DNA of 64,000 bases from JALYTY01 sp964546935 (lineage in GTDB: Bacteria; Vulcanimicrobiota; Vulcanimicrobiia; Vulcanimicrobiales; Vulcanimicrobiaceae): positions 24,636-88,635 of the forward strand of contig CAZJLJ010000005.1 of the NCBI GenBank assembly GCA_964546935.1, given 5' to 3'. The position numbers and the translations under genes are program-made. Each line of letters begins with the position of its first letter. Position 1 is the stretch's first letter. Below are positions 15,776 to 24,838 of this stretch, in pieces. The notes under the pieces are model-generated. The model was not told the origin of the DNA, did no database searches, and saw nothing but the letters and a program-made list of their open reading frames with translations.

Positions 15776-17820
15776 TAAGCGTTCACCAAATCGATCGTGG
15801 CGACGCCGTTGCCGCCCGCTTCCCGCAGCGGCGCAATCCGCTCGTCGTGAGCGCTCGTTCCGCCTCCATCCCAAATCGTACGCCGCTTGTCGCTGTGAGC
15901 AGCGCTCTCATCCTGAGCCTGTCGAAGGACGGGCGAGAGCGCAGCGCCGTAGCGCTTGTCGCCGAAGCTTCCGTCGAACGGTTTGGCCGCTGCAGCGATG
16001 ACTGCAGCATCCAACTCTTCGACCGTCGGCAGCGCGACATCCAATTGTTGAGCCAATCCCACGAGCATTTCCAAATCGGAGAGTGGGCCGTCCGGCGCTT
16101 CCAGCGACTGATTTACCGGAAGCAGATTGCCGGCAAGATTCATCGTTGTGCCGCTCTTTTCAAAAGAACCTTTGGCCGGCAGCACAAGGTCTGCCAGCTC
16201 CGCCGTTTCGGTCATGAAAAGATCGGTGACCACCACGAACGCCGTCTTTTCCAACGCTTCGCGTACGGCAAAGCGATCGGGCGCATTGCGCACCGGATTT
16301 ACACCGAAGAGCGATAGCACGTCCATTTTGCCCTGACGCGCTTGTTCGAAGATTTGGAACGAATCCAACGCGCCTTCTTGCGGCAGCACTCCCATCGCCT
16401 CCGCACCGCGCGCGTTGGGCTGTTCGCCCGTGATGTACGTGCTGTACTGGAAGCCGCTTGCCGCGTTTACCAGTTCCAAGCCGAGCGCCGGATCGGCGCC
16501 GTCCCAGATCAACGCGACGTGCGCACCTTGCGGAATCTGCGCGACGGCATCTGCAACGCTCGCGACATCGACGTGGTCGACGTTCGGACGCGGCTCACTG
16601 CAAGCGATGCGAATAAGCTTTGCGCCGTTCTTCACGGCTTTGAGGACGCGCAGCCACATGACGGGAGCGCGTTCCACCGGGGATTCTCCGGCGAACACAA
16701 TTGCGCCGGCTTTTTCCAACGACTGCAGGGAACCCGATTTCGATCCCGGCGTCGCCTGCCGCTGTATGCCCGCACGCCAATCGACATTGTTGGCGCCGAT
16801 CTTGCGGAAGAGCCACTGCATCAGGTAGGCTTCTTCATTCAATAGCCGTCCGCCGCCGATCGTGCCGATCGATGCACCAGCGGATGCCTGCGCCTCCTTA
16901 AGCGCTTTGGCCCAAATGATAAACGCGTCGTCCCAGCTGATTTGAACGAATTCGCCGTTGTGTTTGTAGAGCGGCTGCGTGACGCGTTCTTTAGAACCGT
17001 AAAATCCGATGTTGTAGCGGCCCCGGTCGCAGAGCCACCCGTCCGAGATCGCGTCGTCGTGTTCGACCGACATGGTGCGCAGCACGTTGCCGAAACGAAC
17101 GTCCGAGAACTGCTGGCATCCTACCGAACATTGCGTGCAGCTTGTCTGCGTCCGCTGGAGATCCCACGGACGCGATTTGAAGCGGTACGTCTTCGACGTA
17201 AGCGCGCCGACGGGACACAGCTCCGTTACGTTACCGGTAAAGTTGTGCGTATATGGATCGCCGGTCGACGTAGCGATGATATCGTTATGGCCGCGGTCTT
17301 TCACGATCAACTGCCGTTCGGCTGCGATGATGTCGTCGAACCGCACGCAGCGTTGGCAAACGACGCACCGCTCTTCGTCCAAAACGATCGTCGGGCCAAG
17401 GTCGACGCCTTTTGGTTTGCTCAGTTTGCCTTCGGCAACGTCCGATGCGCCGCGTCCATACGCCATCGCGTAGTCTTGCAAATCGCACTCGCCGCCTTTA
17501 TCGCAGATCGGGCAGTCCAGCGGGTGATTCACGAGCAGCAGCTCGAGAATCATCGAGCGCCCGGCATCGACCTTCGCGTTTTGCGTCTTTACGACCATAC
17601 CTTGCGCAACCGGCGTATTACACGCGATCTGCAGCTTCGGCATGCCTTCGATTTCAACGAGGCAGACGCGGCAGAGACCGGCCGGTCCGAGTTTCGTATG
17701 ATAGCAATAGACCGGAATCTCTTGCTTGATCGCTTTAGCCGCTTCGACGAGCAACGTGCCTTTCGGTACCGAGACCGGCACGCCGTCGATCGTTAGCGAA
17801 ACCATTTGTTCGTCTGCCAT
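15775..17820 (-). CDS. nuoG: NADH-quinone oxidoreductase subunit G
   Basis: The iron-sulfur-rich subunit, 681 aa. In order: a 2Fe-2S domain (PVYCYHTKLGPAGLCRVC), the His-Cys3 4Fe-4S motif (NHPLDCPICDKGGECDLQ), a second 4Fe-4S site (ERCVVCQRCVRF with a later CPVGAL), an extra four-Cys site (TSCTQCSVGC), then a molybdopterin-oxidoreductase-like domain without expected cofactor. The last 60 residues are not conserved, and SPVLRQAQDE there is encoded by a dispersed repeat inserted in frame. The start directly abuts the nuoF stop. Confidence 0.95.
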   Translation of the reverse strand: MADEQMVSLTIDGVPVSVPKGTLLVEAAKAIKQEIPVYCYHTKLGPAGLCRVCLVEIEGMPKLQIACNTPVAQGMVVKTQNAKVDAGRSMILELLLVNHPLDCPICDKGGECDLQDYAMAYGRGASDVAEGKLSKPKGVDLGPTIVLDEERCVVCQRCVRFDDIIAAERQLIVKDRGHNDIIATSTGDPYTHNFTGNVTELCPVGALTSKTYRFKSRPWDLQRTQTSCTQCSVGCQQFSDVRFGNVLRTMSVEHDDAISDGWLCDRGRYNIGFYGSKERVTQPLYKHNGEFVQISWDDAFIIWAKALKEAQASAGASIGTIGGGRLLNEEAYLMQWLFRKIGANNVDWRAGIQRQATPGSKSGSLQSLEKAGAIVFAGESPVERAPVMWLRVLKAVKNGAKLIRIACSEPRPNVDHVDVASVADAVAQIPQGAHVALIWDGADPALGLELVNAASGFQYSTYITGEQPNARGAEAMGVLPQEGALDSFQIFEQARQGKMDVLSLFGVNPVRNAPDRFAVREALEKTAFVVVTDLFMTETAELADLVLPAKGSFEKSGTTMNLAGNLLPVNQSLEAPDGPLSDLEMLVGLAQQLDVALPTVEELDAAVIAAAAKPFDGSFGDKRYGAALSPVLRQAQDESAAHSDKRRTIWDGGGTSAHDERIAPLREAGGNGVATIDLVNA
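15902..15942. repeat. REP-like palindrome in the nuoG 3' end
   Basis: Arms GCGCTCTC (15902-15909) and GAGAGCGC (15935-15942) enclose the 20-bp core TCCTGAGCCTGTCGAAGGAC (15911-15930). Closely similar cores are widespread dispersed repeats in many unrelated bacterial genomes and are often translated as VLRQAQDE. Here it is in frame in the unconserved C-terminal tail of NuoG, adding residues without breaking the gene. Confidence 0.7.
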
Positions 17821-19086
17821 TTACACTTTTTCCAGAAGAGCGGCGTCGGCGAGACGCGCTTCGAATTGCTCGGGGAAGCGGTTGAAAACCGACATTAGGA
17901 ACGGTTCGATCGAATCGCCCAACGCGCATAGATTCAATCCGGTGATCGTCGTGCTGACGCGCTTGATCATTTCAAGATCGCTACGTAGACCGCGTCCTTC
18001 GACAAAGCGGTGGAGCACACGCTCCAGCCAGTATCCGCCTTCACGGCACGGCGTGCATTGTCCGCACGATTCGTGGGCATAAAAACGAATCATGTTGAAA
18101 GAGGCTTTGACGAAATCCGTCGAGTCGTCGAAGACGGTGAACGCACCGGATCCCATCATCGAGCCGGCCTTCGCCATACTTTCGTAATCGTACGGATAGT
18201 CAAGATGCTCTTCGAAAATGCACGCCGACGAACCGCCGCCCGGCTGTACCGCCATGAACTTGCGTCCGGGACGTAAGCCGCCCGCGATCTCGATGATTTC
18301 GCGAATCGTCGTGCCCACCGGAACTTCGTAATTGCCCTGCTTTTGCACGTGCCCTGAAACCGAAACGATCTTGTAGCCTTTGCTGCGCTCGGTTCCGACC
18401 GAAGCGAACCATTCGGGACCGCGCTCCAGAATCGGAACGAGATAGGCCAGCGTCTCGACGTTGTTCACGACCGTCGGCATACCGTAAAGTCCGGCAACCG
18501 CGGGGAACGGCGGTTTCAATCGCGGCTCGCCGCGTTTGCCTTCAAGAGAATTCAGCAGCCCGGTCTCTTCGCCGCAAATATAAGCGCCCGCACCGCGATG
18601 CACGGTGACTTCAAGGTCGTAGCCCGAGCCGAAAAGATTTTTACCGACATACCCTGCAGCCCGCGCTTCGGCGAGCGCGCGCATGAAGATTTCGTAGCCT
18701 TCTTTGAATTCGCCGCGAATATAGATGAACGCGTGATGCGAATTGATGCCGTACGCGCCGAGCAACATGCCTTCGAGAACTAAGTGCGGCGTCTGCTCCA
18801 GCAACATGTGGTCTTTGAACGTGCCCGGTTCGGCCTCGTCGCAATTGCAAACGAGATAGCGCGGTGCATCGTTCTTCGGCAAGAAACTCCACTTGCGCCC
18901 GGTTGGGAAACCTGCGCCGCCGCGTCCACGCAATCCCGACTTGTCGCACGCCTCGAAAACGTCGTTCGGCGTAAGCTCGCGCACGGCGCGCTCCCACTGC
19001 TTGTAACCGCCGCGATCGCGGTAGACGTTGATATCGGTGAGATTTGCCTCACCGATTCCCTCAGTCAGTACTTTAGTGACCGGCAT
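17821..19086 (-). CDS. nuoF: NADH-quinone oxidoreductase subunit F
   Basis: The NADH- and FMN-binding subunit, 421 aa, where electrons enter complex I. The NADH/FMN site is seen in GLRGRGGAGFPTGRKW and CNCDEAEPGTFKDH, with GAGAYICGEETGLLNSLEG next. The 4Fe-4S cluster N3 is held by ESCGQCTPCREG and a later Cys in LCALGD. The start lies 14 bp inside the nuoE end, with GAAGG 6 nt before ATG 19086. All expected ligands are present. Confidence 0.97.
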   Translation of the reverse strand: MPVTKVLTEGIGEANLTDINVYRDRGGYKQWERAVRELTPNDVFEACDKSGLRGRGGAGFPTGRKWSFLPKNDAPRYLVCNCDEAEPGTFKDHMLLEQTPHLVLEGMLLGAYGINSHHAFIYIRGEFKEGYEIFMRALAEARAAGYVGKNLFGSGYDLEVTVHRGAGAYICGEETGLLNSLEGKRGEPRLKPPFPAVAGLYGMPTVVNNVETLAYLVPILERGPEWFASVGTERSKGYKIVSVSGHVQKQGNYEVPVGTTIREIIEIAGGLRPGRKFMAVQPGGGSSACIFEEHLDYPYDYESMAKAGSMMGSGAFTVFDDSTDFVKASFNMIRFYAHESCGQCTPCREGGYWLERVLHRFVEGRGLRSDLEMIKRVSTTITGLNLCALGDSIEPFLMSVFNRFPEQFEARLADAALLEKV

Positions 19087-19972
19087 TGTTACCTTCTTCT
19101 TGCAAGTCGAATACGCCGTGACGATCGACGACCGCGCGTTCGCGCGAACGGCCCGTAAATTCCACCGGCTTCGTCAGGAACCGATCGAGCATGATCACGC
19201 CGCTTTCGTCGCCCACGCCGCCCGCGTTATTCGGCAGCGTTGAACTGCGCGTGCCCGGCGCTTTGCCGCCCGTGCCGACTTGCGTATCTTGCTGAACAGT
19301 CCACGTCCGGCCCGGCTTCTCCGTTTGCGCGAGCGGCTTGGTTTTATACGTTCCGGCACGCATCAGGTCGATCATCTGATCGATCGTTTGCGGCGTCAAA
19401 TCGTAAACGAATTCGAGATTGACCTGCATGCACGTTGCACGATCGCACGCGGCAAGACACTCGACTTCTTCGTACGAGAACAAGCCGTCGTCCGTCGTTT
19501 CGAGATGGCCGATACCGAGCTTCTCCCGGAAATACGCCATGATGTCGTCCGCACCGTTGATTTGACACATCAGTCCGCGGCAAACCTGAAGCATATATTT
19601 GCCGACCGGTTTGCGGAAGAACAGCGTGTAGAAAGAAACGGTCGACTCGACTACGGCGGCCGACAGATTCAACATCTCGGCCGCGGCACGCATTGCATCT
19701 TGCGTAACATAGCCTTGGTGTTGTTGGAATAAGTGCATCATCGGCAAAAGCGCCGAACGCGGATCTTCGTATTGCGCGATGATCGCTTCGCACTCCGGCT
19801 TCAATTGCGAGAGCAGCGTTTGGAAGCTTCCGGTCAATGGATCGATTTTTTGCTCCGGAGCCCGCTTTAGACCGCTTTGCTCTAAATGCGGTTCGTTTAC
19901 GGCTTCGATGTTTTGCGATGCAAGACGCTGCTCGTTGCCGTCGCCCATCGGCGGATTCGGTGAGTTATGCAT
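19073..19972 (-). CDS. nuoE: NADH-quinone oxidoreductase subunit E, extended
   Basis: The 24-kDa thioredoxin-fold subunit with cluster N1a. The core (about residues 45-210) has LFQQHQGYVT, the first cysteine pair in VCRGLMC and the second in ECLAACD. At 299 aa it is much longer than the usual 160-180. About 45 polar residues precede the core, and about 85 follow it, rich in Gly, Thr and charged residues and without a domain I recognise. The start overlaps the nuoD stop (TAATG). Confidence 0.94.
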   Translation of the reverse strand: MHNSPNPPMGDGNEQRLASQNIEAVNEPHLEQSGLKRAPEQKIDPLTGSFQTLLSQLKPECEAIIAQYEDPRSALLPMMHLFQQHQGYVTQDAMRAAAEMLNLSAAVVESTVSFYTLFFRKPVGKYMLQVCRGLMCQINGADDIMAYFREKLGIGHLETTDDGLFSYEEVECLAACDRATCMQVNLEFVYDLTPQTIDQMIDLMRAGTYKTKPLAQTEKPGRTWTVQQDTQVGTGGKAPGTRSSTLPNNAGGVGDESGVIMLDRFLTKPVEFTGRSRERAVVDRHGVFDLQEEGNNAGH

Positions 19973-21192
19973 TAGCGATCGACCTCGCCGAAGACCGGAT
20001 CGAGCGAACCGATGCAGACCACGAGATCTGCGATCAAATTGCCCGGTGCAATGGCTTTCAACGCTTGTAAATTGTAGAGCGATGCCGGGCGTGTACGCAC
20101 GCGATACGGGCGGTTCTCGCCGTTGCTAACGAGATAGAAGCCAAGTTCGCCGCGCGGTCCCTCGACGGGTTGATAAACGTCTCCCGGCGGCACGCGGAAG
20201 CCTTCGCTGACGATCTTGAAGTGATGAATCAACGCTTCCATCGAAAGTGCGATCGTTTCTTTCGGCGGCTGGAAGATCTTCGGATCGTCGATCAAAACCG
20301 TTCCGGGAATATCCAGGTCTTCCCGAACCTGCTTGAGGATCTTGTGCGATTCTTCCATTTCGTCGAGGCGCACCAAGAAACGCGCATATGCGTCGCCTTC
20401 TACGCGCGTCGGCACGTTGAACTCATACTTCTCGTATCCGCAATACGGAAATGCGCGGCGAACGTCGTACGCAACGCCGCTTGCGCGCAGCGCCGGACCC
20501 GTTACGCCCCATTGAACCGCCTCTTCGGGCGAGAGATAGCCGACGTCGATCGTGCGGTCTTGGAAAATCGGGTTAGCCTGGAGCAATCCCCGCAATTCGC
20601 GCATGCGTCCCGGGAATTTTTGGATCAACGCGTCGAGCTTCGCAAGGAAGCCTTCGGGGAGATCGCCGTTCACGCCGCCGACGCGAACGTAATTCGGATG
20701 CATGCGCGCGCCGCCAGCCGCTTCTTGCAGATCCAGAATGTTCTCGCGTAAGTCGAAACAGTAGAAAAACACCGAGATAGCGCCAAGATCGATGGCGTGC
20801 GTGCCCAGCCAAACGCAATGCGATGCAATTCGCGTAAGCTCGGCCATAAGCACCCGAATCTGCGAAGCGCGCGGCGGAATGCGATCGGTAACGCCGAGCA
20901 ACTTTTCCACGCCTAGCGCATAGGCCAGGGCGTTGCTCTCCGGAGCAAGATAATCCATGCGCTCGACGTTCGTCTGCGCTTGCGACCAAAAGAGATTTTC
21001 GCAATTCTTCTCGATGCCGGTGTGCAGATAGCCGATCTCCGGCTCTGCTTTGACGACGGTTTCGCCGTTGATCTCCAGCATGATTTGAAGGACGCCATGA
21101 GTCGACGGGTGTTGCGGACCCATCGAGAGCACCATCGCGTTACCTTCTTGCGAAACGATCTCCGGTGTAAGCGGAGTGGTGCTCATGCTCAT
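19972..21192 (-). CDS. nuoD: NADH-quinone oxidoreductase subunit D
   Basis: The 49-kDa type subunit forming much of the quinone pocket; 406 aa. Landmarks are MGPQHPSTHGVLQ with the quinone-site His, EIGYLHTGIEKNCENLFW, RIASHCVWLGTHAIDLGA and, at the end, LVVCIGSLDPVFGEVDR. ATG 21192 overlaps the nuoC stop as ATGA; the frame is open 100 codons upstream over nuoC but that part is a shadow. A second ATG lies two codons later. NuoC and NuoD are separate, not fused as in E. coli. Confidence 0.96.
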   Translation of the reverse strand: MSMSTTPLTPEIVSQEGNAMVLSMGPQHPSTHGVLQIMLEINGETVVKAEPEIGYLHTGIEKNCENLFWSQAQTNVERMDYLAPESNALAYALGVEKLLGVTDRIPPRASQIRVLMAELTRIASHCVWLGTHAIDLGAISVFFYCFDLRENILDLQEAAGGARMHPNYVRVGGVNGDLPEGFLAKLDALIQKFPGRMRELRGLLQANPIFQDRTIDVGYLSPEEAVQWGVTGPALRASGVAYDVRRAFPYCGYEKYEFNVPTRVEGDAYARFLVRLDEMEESHKILKQVREDLDIPGTVLIDDPKIFQPPKETIALSMEALIHHFKIVSEGFRVPPGDVYQPVEGPRGELGFYLVSNGENRPYRVRTRPASLYNLQALKAIAPGNLIADLVVCIGSLDPVFGEVDR

Positions 21193-21821
21193 TTTGCGTC
21201 GATCCCCTTGGTGTCGGTGATAACGCCGTCGGCCTGCGCTTTGCGAATTTGCTCTTGCAGCGCCTCGAGCGTGCGTCCCGACGGAGGCGTGCCCGCCTGT
21301 ACGTTGCTCTTCAACGCGAACGCCGGTCGCGGCGAACGTTCCGCCGCCGGCCCGCGCAACGGATAATCTTTGCGAAGCGGATGGCCTTCCCAATCGTTCG
21401 GCATTTGAATGCGACGCAGATCCGGGTGGCCTTCGAAAACGATTCCGAAGAGATCCCACACTTCGCGCTCGGCCCAGTCCGCCGTCTTCCATAGGTCGAC
21501 CACGGTCGGCAGGCGCGGCTCTTCACCGTTGACACCGCACAGAACGCGCATACGCTGCGGCGTCCCGACTTCAGCTACCGTCGCCGCGCGCAGCGGCATT
21601 TTCAACAGATGGTAAACGACGTCGAAACGCGGAACGCGCGGAAGATAATCCACCGCGCCGAGATCCAACAACATCGTCCAACCTTCGGCTTTCAGCGCCG
21701 CAAGGCGTTCGTGTAATGCTTGCGGTTCGACGCGTTCGATGATCGCATCATCGATCGGTGGACGCACGCTCGTTGGATCGATCGCGGCACCCGCGATCGG
21801 CGGTGTTTGCGTACTAGGCAT
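21189..21821 (-). CDS. nuoC: NADH-quinone oxidoreductase subunit C
   Basis: A 210-aa peripheral-arm subunit. The family signature is complete: AEREVWDLFGIVFEGHPDLR followed by NDWEGHPLRKDYPL. About 30 residues at each end are polar and variable. Its start is 31 bp after the nuoB stop, the widest spacing among the nuo genes, and has only a weak purine-rich ribosome site. Confidence 0.96.
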   Translation of the reverse strand: MPSTQTPPIAGAAIDPTSVRPPIDDAIIERVEPQALHERLAALKAEGWTMLLDLGAVDYLPRVPRFDVVYHLLKMPLRAATVAEVGTPQRMRVLCGVNGEEPRLPTVVDLWKTADWAEREVWDLFGIVFEGHPDLRRIQMPNDWEGHPLRKDYPLRGPAAERSPRPAFALKSNVQAGTPPSGRTLEALQEQIRKAQADGVITDTKGIDAK

Positions 21822-21852
21822 ATTGGAACTCTCTCTCGAGTGAAAGCTTTAG

Positions 21853-22332
21853 CTACGAACGGGCTAAGATGCCGCCGCGGCCACCCTCGCGGATCTGTTG
21901 TTGAATCAGATTCACGGCGTAGAGCAGACCGTCGGGCGTTGGAGGACAGCCCGGAACGTAAACATCGACCGGAATGATCGTGTCGATCCCTTGAATGACC
22001 GCGTAGTTGTCGAAGACGCCGCCCGAGCTCGCGCACGCGCCCATTGAAATCACCCATTTCGGATCGGCCATCTGATCGTAAAGACGCTTCACCACGGGGC
22101 CCATCTTTTGCGCAACGCGACCCGAAACGATCATCAAGTCGGCTTGGCGGGGCGAGCTGCGGAAGACTTCGGAACCGAGACGCGCGATGTCGTACTCGGC
22201 CGACGTAACGGTCATCATCTCGATGGCACAGCACGCCAATCCCATGGTGAGCGGCCACACCGACGAGCTTTGGGCCCATCGCGCTACCTCGTCTAGACGC
22301 GCAAGCAAAAATTGTCCCGGGCCTATCTCCAC
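21853..22332 (-). CDS. nuoB: NADH-quinone oxidoreductase subunit B
   Basis: The subunit holding cluster N2, the last electron carrier before quinone. Cysteines are in GLACCAIEMM, the SMGACASSGG segment and VYVPGCPPTPDGL, all as expected. GTG 22332 is chosen because GGGAGG lies 5 nt upstream. The GTG at 22353 in the same frame has no ribosome site. The chosen start overlaps the nuoA end by 10 bp and gives 159 aa, close to the short NuoB proteins of other phyla. Confidence 0.95.
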   Translation of the reverse strand: MEIGPGQFLLARLDEVARWAQSSSVWPLTMGLACCAIEMMTVTSAEYDIARLGSEVFRSSPRQADLMIVSGRVAQKMGPVVKRLYDQMADPKWVISMGACASSGGVFDNYAVIQGIDTIIPVDVYVPGCPPTPDGLLYAVNLIQQQIREGGRGGILARS

Positions 22333-22676
22333 TGAAAGCCTCCCTTTTTCCACACGTACGCGTATCCAATTGCAAGCACGATTACAAAAATGATCATCTC
22401 GATCAAGCCGAAAACGCGCAGGGCGTGCATTTGAACGGCCCAGGGATAGAACGACGCCGCTTCAACATCGAAGATGACGAAGAGCATTGCTACTAGGTAG
22501 AAGCGCACCGGAAAGCGGCCGGCGACCGCGGACGTCGGCTCGACGCCGCATTCGTATGCTTCTTGTTTTTGAGGATTTGGTTTGCTGCGCCCAAGCAGGC
22601 CGGGCAAAAATGTGAACAACAGCGCGGCCGCGAGCGCGACGCAGAGATATATTGCGACGGGACCATACGGATTCAT
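22323..22676 (-). CDS. nuoA: NADH-quinone oxidoreductase subunit A
   Basis: A 117-aa membrane subunit with three helices, first gene of the nuo operon. The conserved loop KQEAYECGVEP and the helix FVIFDVEAASFYPWA are clear. Directly upstream of ATG 22676 there is no normal ribosome site; the space is taken by a perfect palindrome starting 2 bp away. The gene is divergent from a small lipoprotein, with 111 bp between starts. Confidence 0.95.
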   Translation of the reverse strand: MNPYGPVAIYLCVALAAALLFTFLPGLLGRSKPNPQKQEAYECGVEPTSAVAGRFPVRFYLVAMLFVIFDVEAASFYPWAVQMHALRVFGLIEMIIFVIVLAIGYAYVWKKGGFQWR

Positions 22677-22677
22677 G

Positions 22678-22699
22678 GCTTGTGAAAGTTTTCACAAGC
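22678..22699. promoter_or_regulatory. Perfect 22-bp palindrome before nuoA (TGTGA-N6-TCACA)
   Basis: Two 10-bp arms (GCTTGTGAAA and its complement) are separated by 2 bp and end 2 bp from the nuoA start codon. The centre fits the CRP/FNR-superfamily half-site spacing TGTGA-N6-TCACA exactly. It is equally the size of a MarR operator, and the operon ends with a MarR gene. In the transcript it could also form a stem hiding the nuoA start. Which of these is real cannot be decided from sequence. Confidence 0.7.
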
Positions 22700-22787
22700 A
22701 ACCGCGATTACCTGGGCAAGTGGTGGTAAACGGTGCATCCTTCCGCTCGCAAAGGCGCAGCCGAGAATCGAAGCGTACTTCTATCGC

Positions 22788-23252
22788 ATGCGCAACTTAG
22801 TTCTTGGCCTGGTCGTGCTGCTCACAATGGGCGACGGTTGTTCAAGCGGCGTCGTGGGCGTGCAGGACTATGGGAGCGTTACCGGCCGCGTTCTCGACGC
22901 GACCACCAACAAGCCCGTGCCGAACGCAATCGTATCGGTCGGTTCGCTTTTTACATCCACGGCAGACGCGCAAGGCGGCTTTACCATGCCGCGCGTGCCG
23001 GTGGGTGAGCAGCAGGTGACGGCCCGCGCACCCGGGTTCACCACGGCCAGCCAGGAAGTCCGCATCCGGAAAGAGCGACCGGCGACTGTTGGCTACCTTA
23101 GAATCGTTCCGTTAGCGAAGCCGCAAGGCGTCCCGACGCTTCCGCCGCCGCCGACCCCGCCGCCCCCGACGCCCACCGCCGTCCCAACCTGGCAGCCTGG
23201 GTCACCCTCGCCGTCGGCTTCTCCGGTTCCAGCGGCTACCGTATTCCCTTAA
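22788..23252 (+). CDS. Secreted protein with carboxypeptidase-regulatory-like domain
   Basis: A 154-aa protein. A hydrophobic N-terminus (RNLVLGLVVLLTMG) is followed by Cys18 in GDGC, a poor lipobox. Residues 30-105 form one CarbopepD_reg-like beta sandwich (GSVTGRVLDATTNKPVPNA, then QGGFTMPRVPVGEQQVTARA). The C-terminus is a proline-rich stalk with PPPPTPPPPTPT. Such domains are usually surface or periplasmic binding modules. It is divergent from nuoA and converges on the antiporter with a 4-bp overlap of the ends. The function is unknown. Confidence 0.75.
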   Translation: MRNLVLGLVVLLTMGDGCSSGVVGVQDYGSVTGRVLDATTNKPVPNAIVSVGSLFTSTADAQGGFTMPRVPVGEQQVTARAPGFTTASQEVRIRKERPATVGYLRIVPLAKPQGVPTLPPPPTPPPPTPTAVPTWQPGSPSPSASPVPAATVFP

Positions 23253-24838
23253 GCCAACCGCAAGTCCGCGAGATCGAGGTCGTACTCGATCCCGCGATAG
23301 ACGTCGTCGGGAATCTCGCCCGCCGCCCGAAGGCGGCTAATCTCGCGCCGCTCTGCCTGCAACGCTTCGTTTTGAAGCCGGTGATCGACCGCGTTCTCCG
23401 GAGGCTCGCCTTCGTCGGTATCACCTTTCAAATGGCCGCGCAAATGTTCGACGCGCTCTTCATACTCTCGCAGCAACCGGCCGGCTAGCTCGAATTCCGT
23501 TGCCGACTTGAACGTCGGCTCCAGCTCGTGCAGACGCCGCAGACCCGCCTCTAACGCCTTGATTCGTACGGTGGCGTCGTGTCTTTGCATTCTGGAAGCT
23601 TCGCCCACTCCGAGCCATTGAATAAGCGGCGCCAGCGTGAGTCCTTGGCCTACGAGCGTCACCAAAATCACGACGATGGTAATGGCAACGATTTCGGCAC
23701 GGCCGGAGAGCGGCTGACCGCTTTTAGTCGTGTAGGGAATCGCTAGCGCGGCCGCAAGCGACACGATTCCACGCACGCCCGAATAGCCGACCAACAAGCG
23801 TTCGCGCCAGCCAACGGGAGCTTCGTATGCACGCACCCATGCGAACTGTCTCCAAAACGCGTACGAACTGAATACGTACGCAAACCGAACCGCAATAATC
23901 GTAACGCAAACAAGAGCGGAGTGCATGATAAAAGACGAGATCGACTGAGTCATCGACATAATGATGCTCCGCATTTGCAGTCCGATGAGAAGAAATACGA
24001 ATGCGTTGAGCAAGAAAACCATGACGTCCCAAACGGCTGTGCCGACGATGCGGCTTTCCGAACTCATGAAACTGCTGGAGCGGCGGCCCAAATACATTCC
24101 GGCTGCGACTGAAGCCAAAACCCCGGAAGCGCCTAAAGCTTCCGCCGGAAGATACGATGCGTACGGTGTGATAAGAAGAACGACGGTTACGAGCATCGCA
24201 TCGTCGAGCATCTCGACGCGCAGAAAGCGTAGAGTCGCTTCGATCAATACGGCGCACAACAATCCAATCGCGATACCAGCGAGCGTAACAAAGAAAAACG
24301 ACACGCCCGCGGAGCGCAACGAAAAGACGCCTGCGACAGCAGCGGCTACCGCATAACGGTAGAGCGTTAGCGCGGTTGCGTCATTTATTAGACCTTCGGC
24401 GGTGAGAATTGCCACGATGCGCCGCGGGACGGAGAACCGTTCGAAAATTGCTTCGGGTGCAATCGAGTCCGGCGGCGCTACAATTGCCCCGAGCACAAAC
24501 GCCATCGGCCAAGAAAGCCCGATAACGTTATGCGCCAGTAGCGCGACGATGACCGTGGTAACAATGACCAATCCAACGGACAGCGCTAAAATGGGCCGGA
24601 TATCACGTTTGAACGCGAACCAGTCGGTCGTCCAACCGCCGTAGACCAGCAGCGGCGGAAGCACGATCAAAAAAATCGTTTGCGGATCGAGCTTTATCGA
24701 AGGCGCATTCGGGACGAACGCGAGAACCAGCCCTCCCAACAGAAACACGATCGGATAGGGAATGGAAATACGTTTTGCGAGCGTTCCGAGCGCTACGATC
24801 GCAGACAACAACGCCAGAAGAAAAAGCGCGTGATTCAT
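23249..24838 (-). CDS. CPA1 family Na+/H+ antiporter
   Basis: A 529-aa membrane protein with about 12 helices and a cytoplasmic tail of roughly 120 residues. The CPA1 signature is seen in FVLGAIVAPPDSIAPEAIFE, just before VAILTAEGLINDATALTLYR with the ion-binding acidic residues. The tail is charged and helical (ELAGRLLREYEERVEHLRGH). It exchanges Na+ or K+ for protons at the inner membrane. The start overlaps the cobU stop by 4 bp, so the two are translated together, an unusual pairing. Confidence 0.9.
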   Translation of the reverse strand: MNHALFLLALLSAIVALGTLAKRISIPYPIVFLLGGLVLAFVPNAPSIKLDPQTIFLIVLPPLLVYGGWTTDWFAFKRDIRPILALSVGLVIVTTVIVALLAHNVIGLSWPMAFVLGAIVAPPDSIAPEAIFERFSVPRRIVAILTAEGLINDATALTLYRYAVAAAVAGVFSLRSAGVSFFFVTLAGIAIGLLCAVLIEATLRFLRVEMLDDAMLVTVVLLITPYASYLPAEALGASGVLASVAAGMYLGRRSSSFMSSESRIVGTAVWDVMVFLLNAFVFLLIGLQMRSIIMSMTQSISSFIMHSALVCVTIIAVRFAYVFSSYAFWRQFAWVRAYEAPVGWRERLLVGYSGVRGIVSLAAALAIPYTTKSGQPLSGRAEIVAITIVVILVTLVGQGLTLAPLIQWLGVGEASRMQRHDATVRIKALEAGLRRLHELEPTFKSATEFELAGRLLREYEERVEHLRGHLKGDTDEGEPPENAVDHRLQNEALQAERREISRLRAAGEIPDDVYRGIEYDLDLADLRLA

